From positions 1-32,647 of the forward strand of contig JAAUSG010000029.1 in NCBI GenBank assembly GCA_012034055.1: a stretch of DNA of 32,647 bases, given 5' to 3'. Position numbers and translations under genes: made by a program. The notes under the pieces are model-generated. The model saw only the letters and a list, made by a program, of their open reading frames with translations. It was not told the origin of the DNA and did not search any database. How positions within the stretch are numbered: position 1 is the first letter of the stretch; every line of letters starts with the position of its first letter. Below, in pieces: positions 26,149 to 32,647 of this stretch. The DNA comes from Leptolyngbyaceae cyanobacterium RU_5_1 (GTDB lineage: Bacteria > Cyanobacteriota > Cyanobacteriia > Leptolyngbyales > Leptolyngbyaceae).

Positions 26149-26697
26149 CTAAAGCTTCCCAAACCGCAGCTCAGACAAGCGCTTTTGGGCATCTGGGTCA
26201 AGGGCATGACCCAGAAGGCGTCCCGTTTTCTTATTGGTTGACTTCTTCTTCCGCTGCACCTGCTGAGTTGTTGCAGTGACCTCAGCCGCCAACTGTTCCA
26301 CCGACATCCATTCAGCACCATACCCGACAACGGTTCGCCGATGGACTCGATCAGACGTTGCTACAATCAAACGCTGATGAAACTTACGTACATCGTTGCG
26401 GAAGGCTGCGCAGGTTTTTTCAATGAAGGTATCGGCGGTTTGACCAAAGTCAGTGTAATAAACCGAAAGATTGCCAGTGATGATTTCTCGACTACTTCCC
26501 ATATCTCGGTACTGGGCATCAAACACAATTCGGGTATCAAATCCCTGGTAGGCGCTGTAGTTGGTTAATGCCTCAATGAGCTGCCGACGGGCTTCTTCTA
26601 GACCCTCGCGATCGCGCAGGTATCTCAAGTCGGCCCAGATCCCGACTACGTTGTAGCCATCCACTAACAGTAGAGCGTGGGGCAGAGCGCGGGACAT
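26149..26697 (-). CDS. NYN-domain (YacP/Rae1-like) RNase
   Basis: 182 residues. NYN domains are PIN-like metal-dependent nucleases. The first acidic residue sits in LLLVDGYNVVG, with further conserved parts YLRDREGLEEARRQLIEAL, TRIVFDAQY, VYYTDFGQTADTFIEK and LIVATSDRVHRRTVVGYGAEWMS. The family (YacP, Rae1 in Bacillus) cuts mRNA at or near the ribosome. The C-terminal tail is basic (QRKKKSTNKK), fitting RNA binding. It has no close operon partner. Confidence 0.9.
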   Translation of the reverse strand: MSRALPHALLLVDGYNVVGIWADLRYLRDREGLEEARRQLIEALTNYSAYQGFDTRIVFDAQYRDMGSSREIITGNLSVYYTDFGQTADTFIEKTCAAFRNDVRKFHQRLIVATSDRVHRRTVVGYGAEWMSVEQLAAEVTATTQQVQRKKKSTNKKTGRLLGHALDPDAQKRLSELRFGKL

Positions 26698-26790
26698 AAA
26701 ACAGCAATTAGGACATTGTTAATTTTAAGTATCTTAACTTTAGTCTATCCTGTCCTGGCCATTTGTTTCAATCCTGTTACAAAATCATTT

Positions 26791-26847
26791 TCTGTAGGGA
26801 CGTTATATATAACGTCCCTACTACAGAAGATATAACGTCCCTACAGA
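26791..26847. repeat. Palindromic element, second copy of the TCTGTAGGGACGT type
   Basis: A perfect 26-base palindrome occupies 26795-26820 (TAGGGACGTTATA and its complement). A second right arm (26831-26847) is a perfect complement of 26791-26807, so two alternative hairpins are possible. It shares its core and its TTAACCAC edge with the element at 8988-9025 and ends three bases before the stop codon of the ABC ATPase gene. Confidence 0.8.
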
Positions 26848-26850
26848 TGG

Positions 26851-27531
26851 TTAACCACTCGACATCAACCGTAGGCGTAACCGCTGCGGGTCGCCTTGAT
26901 CAATCACTTTGCCGTGCTCCAGCAAAAACGCGCCGTCACAGTAGTCAAGTTCACCCAGTCGATGGGTGACCCATAGAGCCGTTAAGCCTCTGCTTTTGAT
27001 CAGATGTTGCACTTGGGCGACGAGTTCTAGCTGGCTGTCTGGATCCAGCAATGCCGTTGGTTCATCCAGAATCAGAACCTCGCAGTGGCGGGCAAGCGCC
27101 CCCGCGATCGCCACACGTTGCTTCTGCCCACCGCTCAGCGCGTAAATGGGTCGCCGGATCAGTGGCAGCAAATTCACGGCATCCAGGGCTTCCTCGACCC
27201 GATAGCGCACCTGGATTGGACTCAGGGCTTCCTCTACTAACCCGAAGGCAACATCGGCTCCCACGGTTGGCATCACCAACTGGTGATCGGGGTTTTGAAA
27301 AACGAAACCCAGTTTTGGCAACGGCTTGATATAACCTGACTGCGGCTGCAATAGCCCTGCCATCAGTTTGAGCAGCGTGGATTTGCCGCTGCCGTTAGTG
27401 CCCAACAGCATCCAGAACTCACCTCGAGGCACCTCAAGACTACACAAATCCAGGACCGTTTCGCCTTTATACCAATGAAAGCAAAGGTCGCGAACCTGAA
27501 TTGCAACTGTATCCTCAGCGAATGAAGTCAA
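26851..27531 (-). CDS. ECF/CbiO-like ABC transporter ATP-binding protein
   Basis: 226 residues. Walker A GTNGSGKST, Q-loop FQNPDHQLVMP, signature LSGGQKQRVAI, Walker B VLILDEPTALLD and H-loop WVTHR are all intact. The QNPDHQ motif places it near the energy-coupling-factor and cobalt/nickel transporter ATPases (CbiO/EcfA). It follows the UPF0367 gene by two bases. No permease is in the window. The last residues (RLMSSG) and stop come at the edge of the palindromic element, so the natural C terminus may have been altered. Confidence 0.92.
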   Translation of the reverse strand: MTSFAEDTVAIQVRDLCFHWYKGETVLDLCSLEVPRGEFWMLLGTNGSGKSTLLKLMAGLLQPQSGYIKPLPKLGFVFQNPDHQLVMPTVGADVAFGLVEEALSPIQVRYRVEEALDAVNLLPLIRRPIYALSGGQKQRVAIAGALARHCEVLILDEPTALLDPDSQLELVAQVQHLIKSRGLTALWVTHRLGELDYCDGAFLLEHGKVIDQGDPQRLRLRLMSSG

Positions 27532-27533
27532 GG

Positions 27534-27803
27534 TTATTCTGCCAATGCAAAGAAACCAGGGGGTCTACCAGACGCGGTTGCTGTCGCCGACTTCTCGTAA
27601 ACCTGAACAGCCGAAATCTCATTGCTGAGGATGCTGACCTTTTTCCCCACCTGGTGCTCACAGGTGAGTTCGACCAGGGTGCGATCGCCAGAGCGTATCG
27701 CTTCCAAGATCTGCTGGTAAGTAGCTTCGGCATCTTCCGTTGCTTTCCGCTGCACCGAAAGCGTTACGGGTGTACTTTTCAGAGTGACATCAATAATGAA
27801 CAT
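27534..27803 (-). CDS. UPF0367-family protein
   Basis: 89 residues, the normal length of this cyanobacterial family. MFIIDVTLKSTPVTLSVQRK, TYQQILEAIRSGDRTLVELTCE, and ISAVQVYEKS with the closing GRPPGFFALAE match what I know of UPF0367. Function unknown. It stands two bases before the ABC ATPase gene and so shares its transcript. Confidence 0.85.
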   Translation of the reverse strand: MFIIDVTLKSTPVTLSVQRKATEDAEATYQQILEAIRSGDRTLVELTCEHQVGKKVSILSNEISAVQVYEKSATATASGRPPGFFALAE

Positions 27804-28040
27804 GTAGTAGACAGTTTGGGCGTAAATGTATGAACCAAATCTAGTATCGCAAATCTTGATTTGTATGCCGTTTATTGTAGCTACTTCATAAGTGGCTAAA
27901 GGTTTAGCCGATCTAAGAGTGAATTTTTTCCCACTTGATTTTTTCCCGCTTTGAGCTATACGCCCAACGCCGCTTGAATGTTAAAGTCTGTGAAAAATAC
28001 TTATTCGTTAAGATTAACTTAAGTAACCATCCCTAACCCT
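27804..28040. other. Divergent intergenic region upstream of gcvP
   Basis: About 237 bases with the promoters of gcvP and of the UPF0367/ABC operon. It contains a short palindrome CTAAAGGTTTAG (about 27897-27908) and a close direct repeat, GAATTTTTTCCCACT / GATTTTTTCCCGCT (about 27922-27951), that could be an operator. I find no glycine-riboswitch fold. Confidence 0.4.
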
Positions 28041-31000
28041 ATGCTAGAGCCATCTATCAACCAACCCGGCGTGAGTGCAACGTCTACCGACGAGAGCTAT
28101 GTTGATTCGCCTCAGACGAATAGTTCAGCGGCCCATTCCAAAGTACCCCCCCAAACCTCTACCCCTCACCTCTCACTCCTCACTCCTCACTCTTCCAGCC
28201 CTCTGGCATACACCGATTCTTTTCAGCAACGGCATATTGGTCCCAGTGATGATGAAATTGCCAAGATGTTGGATGTGCTAGGGTTCGACAGTCTGGAAGC
28301 GTTGATTGATGCGATCGTTCCTGAGTCAATTCGACTGAAAGCACCCTTGAAACTGGAGGCTGGCAAGAGCGAGTACGAGCTGCTGCAGGAATTGCAGGAG
28401 ATTGCGCAGGAGAATCAGGTTTTCCGGTCTTTCATTGGCATGGGCTACTCTAACTGCATTACCCCACCCGTAATTCAGCGCAATATTTTAGAGAATCCCG
28501 CCTGGTACACCCAGTACACCCCGTATCAGCCCGAAATTTCTCAAGGGCGACTGGAAGCCTTGCTCAATTTCCAGACAATGGTCACGGATTTGACTGGATT
28601 GGAGATTGCCAATGCTTCCCTGCTGGATGAAGGTACGGCGGCAGCCGAGGCGATGTCGATGACCTACGGACTGTGCAAAACGGGCGCTCAGGTATTTTGG
28701 GTTTCGGCAGCCTGTCACCCGCAAACGATCGCGGTGGTTCAAACCCGCGCCAGAGCACTCGGCATCGAGGTGATTGTCGGTGATCACCAGACGTTTGCCT
28801 TTGACCAACCCGTGTTTGGGGTGCTGCTTCAGTATCCGGCGACAGATGGAGCGATTTATGATTACAGCGAGTTTTGCGATCGCGCCCATGCAACCGGAGC
28901 CTTAGTCACCGTTGCTGCCGATTTGCTGGCTCTTACCCTGCTCAGACCCCCCGGAGAATTTGGAGCGGATATTGCGATCGGGAATACTCAACGCTTCGGG
29001 GTTCCCCTGGGCTATGGTGGTCCCCACGCGGCGTATTTCGCTACCCAGGAAGCCTTTAAGCGCCAAATTCCGGGTCGTCTGGTGGGTGTTTCCAAAGATG
29101 TTCATGGACAGCCCGCCCTGCGATTGGCCCTGCAAACTCGCGAACAGCATATCCGGCGCGACAAAGCCACCAGCAACATTTGCACCGCTCAAGTGCTGCT
29201 GGCGGTGATTGCCAGCATGTACGCCGTCTATCACGGGCCCAACGGCCTACGCCGGATTGCCGAGCGGGTTCATGACATGACCTGCATCCTGGCAGCAGGA
29301 CTGCAGCGCCTGGGCTATTCCCTCAACTCAGAGCCGTTTTTCGATACGCTGCGGGTGAATGTTGAATCCGGAAACACGCAAGACATTATTCGCCGCGCCC
29401 ATTCTCATCAGATCAACTTACGGCAGATCTGCGATCGCACCCTCGGCATCTGCCTCGACGAGACCGTCTCCGCCGACGACTTAGTCGCCCTTTTCCAAAT
29501 CTTTGCCGGAGAACACGGCGCTCACTTCACCCCCGAAGATTTGATCAATAACCCTCCTCCGTCCTCCCTCCTCCGTCCTCCCTCCTCCGTCCTCCCTCCT
29601 CCGTCCTCCCTCCTCCGCACCACCCCTTATCTCACCCACCCCGTCTTCAACTCCTACCACTCCGAAACTGAACTACTGCGCTATATGTACCGGTTGCAGT
29701 CCAGGGATTTGTCGCTCACCACGGCGATGATTCCCCTCGGTTCCTGCACCATGAAGCTAAATGCGACCTCAGAAATGCTGCCGGTCACCTGGGCAGAGTT
29801 TGGGCAACTGCACCCCTTCACCCCGCTTGACCAGACCAGGGGTTACCAGATCCTGTTTGAACAGCTAGAGCACTGGTTAGCAGAAATCACCGGATTTGCC
29901 GGAATTTCCCTGCAGCCAAACGCAGGTTCTCAAGGTGAGTATGCCGGACTACTGGTAATTCGGCAGTACCACGAGACTCGTGGTGAAGGGCACCGCAACG
30001 TCTGTCTGATTCCAACCTCAGCACACGGGACGAACCCTGCCAGTGCAGTGATGGCGGGAATGAACGTGGTGGCGATCGCCTGTGACCCCGACGGCAACAT
30101 CGACATCGCAGACTTGAACGCAAAAGCCGAACAGCACCGAGACACGCTCTCGGCCCTGATGGTGACCTATCCCTCCACCCACGGTGTATTTGAGGAAGGC
30201 ATTCAAGAGATTTGCGATATTGTTCATACCCATGGAGGACAGGTCTACATGGACGGTGCCAACCTGAATGCCCAAGTGGGCATCTGCCGTCCCGGTGATT
30301 TCGGAGCCGATGTGTGTCACCTGAACCTGCACAAAACGTTTTGTATTCCCCACGGCGGAGGCGGCCCCGGCATGGGGCCAATTGGGGTCGCAAAGCATCT
30401 CGTACCGTTCCTGCCAGGACACCCCGTTGTAGATATGTACGCAGAAGACACCCCTCCGTCCTCCCTCCTCCCTCCTCCGTCCTCCCTCCTCCCTCCTCCC
30501 CCCTCCCCCGATCGCATCGGGCCCATCTCCTCCGCCCCCTGGGGAAGTCCCAGTATTCTGCCGATTTCCTGGGTCTACATCGCCCTGATGGGGGTTGACG
30601 GGTTAGCAAAAGCGACTCAGGTTGCCATCCTCAACGCCAATTACATTGCCAGGCGGTTAGCGGAACACTATCCGATTCTCTACACCGGCAAGACAGGCTG
30701 GGTGGCTCACGAGTGCATTATTGACTTGCGCCAGTTCAAGAAGACGGCAGAAATTGAGGTTGACGACATCGCGAAACGGTTGATTGACTATGGATTTCAT
30801 CCACCCACGGTGTCCTGGCCGGTGGCAGGCACGATCATGGTCGAGCCAACCGAGAGTGAGTCCAAGGGGGAACTGGATCGGTTTTGTGATGCGATGATTG
30901 CCATTCGAGCAGAAATCCGTGCGATCGAAGCCGGTCAAGTAGACCGCAAAAACAACGTACTGAAGAATGCGCCCCACACCGTTCTTGCCTTAACAGAAGC

Positions 31001-31178
31001 GTGGGATCGTCCTTACTCTCGTCAGGATGCTGTATATCCAACTCAGTGGACACGAGACAACAAGTTCTGGGCGGCTGTTGGGCGGATTGATCAAGCCTAT
31101 GGCGATCGCAATCTCGTCTGCACCTGCTTACCCATGGAAGCTTATTCAATTGAGGGACCCAGTCCAGCACTGCGCTGA
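28041..31178 (+). CDS. gcvP: Glycine dehydrogenase (decarboxylating), P protein of the glycine cleavage system
   Basis: GcvP releases CO2 from glycine with PLP and passes the aminomethyl group to the lipoyl H protein; in cyanobacteria it serves photorespiration. 1045 residues with both halves: N-terminal [19 protein letters not shown] and [26 protein letters not shown]-terminal [30 protein letters not shown] and the PLP lysine in [23 protein letters not shown]. Three unusual Ser/Pro/Leu-rich stretches are encoded by heptad arrays: near residues 40-52, 505-526 (between the halves) and 804-822 (surface loop before [12 protein letters not shown]). The frame stays open through all. gcvT and gcvH are not adjacent. 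The 3' end overlaps the convergent propeller gene by 37 bases. Confidence 0.98.
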   Translation: MLEPSINQPGVSATSTDESYVDSPQTNSSAAHSKVPPQTSTPHLSLLTPHSSSPLAYTDSFQQRHIGPSDDEIAKMLDVLGFDSLEALIDAIVPESIRLKAPLKLEAGKSEYELLQELQEIAQENQVFRSFIGMGYSNCITPPVIQRNILENPAWYTQYTPYQPEISQGRLEALLNFQTMVTDLTGLEIANASLLDEGTAAAEAMSMTYGLCKTGAQVFWVSAACHPQTIAVVQTRARALGIEVIVGDHQTFAFDQPVFGVLLQYPATDGAIYDYSEFCDRAHATGALVTVAADLLALTLLRPPGEFGADIAIGNTQRFGVPLGYGGPHAAYFATQEAFKRQIPGRLVGVSKDVHGQPALRLALQTREQHIRRDKATSNICTAQVLLAVIASMYAVYHGPNGLRRIAERVHDMTCILAAGLQRLGYSLNSEPFFDTLRVNVESGNTQDIIRRAHSHQINLRQICDRTLGICLDETVSADDLVALFQIFAGEHGAHFTPEDLINNPPPSSLLRPPSSVLPPPSSLLRTTPYLTHPVFNSYHSETELLRYMYRLQSRDLSLTTAMIPLGSCTMKLNATSEMLPVTWAEFGQLHPFTPLDQTRGYQILFEQLEHWLAEITGFAGISLQPNAGSQGEYAGLLVIRQYHETRGEGHRNVCLIPTSAHGTNPASAVMAGMNVVAIACDPDGNIDIADLNAKAEQHRDTLSALMVTYPSTHGVFEEGIQEICDIVHTHGGQVYMDGANLNAQVGICRPGDFGADVCHLNLHKTFCIPHGGGGPGMGPIGVAKHLVPFLPGHPVVDMYAEDTPPSSLLPPPSSLLPPPPSPDRIGPISSAPWGSPSILPISWVYIALMGVDGLAKATQVAILNANYIARRLAEHYPILYTGKTGWVAHECIIDLRQFKKTAEIEVDDIAKRLIDYGFHPPTVSWPVAGTIMVEPTESESKGELDRFCDAMIAIRAEIRAIEAGQVDRKNNVLKNAPHTVLALTEAWDRPYSRQDAVYPTQWTRDNKFWAAVGRIDQAYGDRNLVCTCLPMEAYSIEGPSPALR
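28155..28197. repeat. Degenerate CCTCACT-type heptads in the gcvP N-terminal extension
   Basis: CTCTACC, CCTCACC and TCCTCAC-like units run through this part and are read as [14 protein letters not shown]. This lies in the poorly conserved extension before the family start [12 protein letters not shown]. Confidence 0.6.
29556..29618. repeat. CCTCCGT/CCTCCCT heptad array in gcvP (linker between halves)
   Basis: Nine exact heptads alternate strictly CCTCCGT, CCTCCCT (a 14-base higher unit), ending in CCTCCGC. The array is 63 bases, a multiple of three, and is read as [16 protein letters not shown]-type sequence between EDLINN and [12 protein letters not shown], the natural linker of GcvP. Confidence 0.95.
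30453..30508. repeat. CCTCCGT/CCTCCCT heptad array in gcvP (C-terminal half)
   Basis: Eight heptads (CCTCCGT, CCTCCCT, CCTCCCT, CCTCCGT, CCTCCCT, CCTCCCT, CCTCCCC, CCTCCCC) read as [17 protein letters not shown]. They sit in the loop between [12 protein letters not shown] and [17 protein letters not shown], where other GcvP proteins have only a short variable turn. Confidence 0.95.
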
Positions 31179-32647
31179 TAGACAAAAATATCGGCTACAC
31201 CGTTGGTATCGGTGCTGACCAGGTTTGTAGCTGCAGAGGTAAAGGCGACAACGCTGCCATCTCCACTCAAGGCGATCGCGAAATCGCCGCCGCCGCTGGT
31301 CAGGGTGCCATCGGTGGCGATACTGGCCCGCCGTGTAATTCCGGTTTGGCGATCGTGGATAAAGACAGCCAGGGGGTTGGCTGCGGTAATTCCGGTTAGG
31401 GTGACAGCGCTGGACTGAAAGGCAACATAGCGTCCATCATTGCTGATCGCCCCAAAGGATCCGTTCGCCTGGATGCCGTCTGTGCCGACGCTGACGCGGC
31501 TGGTTTCGCCGCTGACTAAATCATGGACGAATACATCTGCGGCATTGTTGGTGTCGCCGGCCACCAGGTTTGAGGCTTGAGAGGTGAACACGGCATAGCG
31601 CCCATTGCCGCTCACGGACGCCACGCTGCTGGCATTGTTGGCTTGCGTGCCGTCCGCTGCCACACTGACCCGGCGCGTGTCACCCGTTTGGCGATCGCGG
31701 ACGAAAATATCGGTCTGGTTGTTGGTATCGCCTGCAACCAGATTGGAGGCATTGGAAGTGAACACAACATAGCGCCCATCGGCACTGATGGTGGGATTGG
31801 AACTGGCTCCATTGGACTGGGTGCCGTCGCTGGCGACGTTGAGGCGGGTGGTTTGGTCGGTGAGGCGATCGCGCAGGAAGATGTCGGTGGTGCTGTTCGT
31901 GTCTCCGGCAACCAGGTTAGAGGCGCTGGAGGAGAAGACGACATAGCGCCCGTCGGCACTCAAGGAAACGGTGCCTTGAGAACTGCCGTCAGCCTGGGTG
32001 CCGTCGGATGCGACGCTGATCCGGGTGGTTTGGGTGTTGGTGCGATCGTGGATAAAGATGTCCGTCGCGTTGTTGCTGTCGCCGCTGACGAGATTATTGG
32101 CATCGGATGAAAAGGCGACAAAGCGGCCATCGGCGCTGATCGCAGGCAGGGTGCTGATCCCGTTTCCGGGCAGTCCAGTTGTGGCACTGCTGACGAGAGT
32201 GGTTTGGTTGGTGAGGCGATCGCGGACAAAACTATCCGCTAGATTGTTGGTATCGCCTGTGACCAGGTTTGAGGCATTGGAGGTGAAGACCACGTAGCGC
32301 CCATCCGTACTGATGGCTGGAAACGCACTGAAGTTATCGGCTTGAGTGCCGTTGCTGGCAACGCTGACGCGGCTAATGCTGCCCGAACCAGGCGGGACAT
32401 CATCGTTCAAAATCGTGCCGGTCGCTTGAGCGTTGCTGAGCAGCGCGTTGGTCGGGCTGGTCAAATTCAGGAACAGGGTTTCGTTATTCTCGACAAACCC
32501 ATCGCCGCGCACGTCCACCGTCACGGTCTGGCTGGTGACTCCGGGGGCAAAGGTGAGGGTGCCGTTTGGTGGTGGTGTAGTCAATGCCTGCCACAGCGGT
32601 GCCATCAGCCGTGGCGTAGGCAACGGTCACAGGTTGGGTGGTAGCCC
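31142..32647 (-). CDS. Calx-beta domain plus seven-bladed PD40/TolB-like propeller protein (5' end outside the window)
   Basis: The visible part begins with a Calx-beta domain ([20 protein letters not shown], then [22 protein letters not shown] and [12 protein letters not shown]). Between these an extra base at 32565-32567 (three T where two are expected on the plus strand) shifts the frame; correcting it joins the domain to the window edge. Then seven repeats of about 50 residues follow with the pattern [27 protein letters not shown], enough for a complete seven-bladed propeller. The D.N....D.F..D motifs could bind calcium. Proteins of this kind are usually secreted or cell-surface. The C-terminal end is the stop at 31142. 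Confidence 0.88.

Noticed and set aside
26090-26150. Possible tRNA from a GGTTCGATTC motif on the minus strand
   Set aside because: The bases on either side do not pair as a T stem and there is no acceptor stem or anticodon arm.
27804-28040. Glycine riboswitch upstream of gcvP
   Set aside because: No tandem aptamer core or typical conserved segments could be seen; only a short palindrome and a direct repeat.
29556-29618. CRISPR-like array in gcvP
   Set aside because: The units are 7 bases without spacers and are read through as protein; this is an STRR.
31577-32110. Plus-strand open frame of 177 codons opposite the propeller gene
   Set aside because: It is a mirror of the repetitive propeller coding sequence; repeats leave the opposite strand open.

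Overview
The window looks like the chromosome of a filamentous cyanobacterium, probably of the Leptolyngbya/Oscillatoriales type. The evidence is the dense scatter of HIP1 octamers (GCGATCGC), the cyanobacterial style of the proteins (group 2 sigma factor, UPF0367, DUF2358, V4R, DUF2934-pentapeptide, HCD-type Ser/Thr kinase), and many short tandem heptanucleotide repeats (STRRs). No rRNA, tRNA, CRISPR array, prophage or intact transposase was seen.

Layout. 1-2484 (minus): an AAA-type ATPase gene overlapping a TPR gene whose N-terminal part resembles a degenerate NTPase. 2666-4497: a parvulin-like peptidyl-prolyl isomerase converging on a group 2 sigma factor. 5172-8498: carB, with an STRR insertion in frame. 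8988-10793: a graveyard of toxin-antitoxin genes (brnT stub, DUF433 with a decayed DUF5615 partner, UPF0175 with a frameshifted DUF3368 PIN gene, a VapC fragment) studded with palindromic elements. 10794-12460: an S1-domain/unknown gene pair and a DUF2934-pentapeptide protein. 12584-16141: a MacB/FtsX-type permease and a HyuA (5-oxoprolinase/hydantoinase A) reading frame, separated by three different heptad arrays. 16160-21731: aat, a small conserved protein with a PlsC-like acyltransferase, an ArsA/Get3 ATPase, DUF2358, a small MITE-like element, thioredoxin and NnrU. 21804-26697: Ser/Thr kinase, V4R protein, 2OG-Fe(II) oxygenase, two related small proteins and a NYN-domain RNase-like protein. 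26851-31178: UPF0367 with an ECF-like ABC ATPase, divergent from gcvP, which carries two internal STRR arrays plus one near its N terminus. 31142-32647: a Calx-beta plus seven-bladed propeller protein, cut by the window end.

Two themes stand out. First, heptad repeats (CCTCCGT/CCTCCCT and relatives) lie inside, and in frame with, conserved enzymes: CarB, GcvP at two internal sites, and the HyuA tail. A different heptad (GTCATTG) covers the start codon of the permease. These appear to be tolerated, linker-like insertions in housekeeping proteins. Second, at least nine reading frames or frame segments need a one- or two-base correction to restore a family-typical protein, and several of the sites are homopolymers (sigma factor, ArsA, HyuA, kinase, Calx-beta). 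That pattern fits indel errors in the assembly better than mass pseudogenisation, so these frameshifts should be checked against reads before any of the genes is called broken. The toxin-antitoxin remnants, by contrast, look truly decayed.
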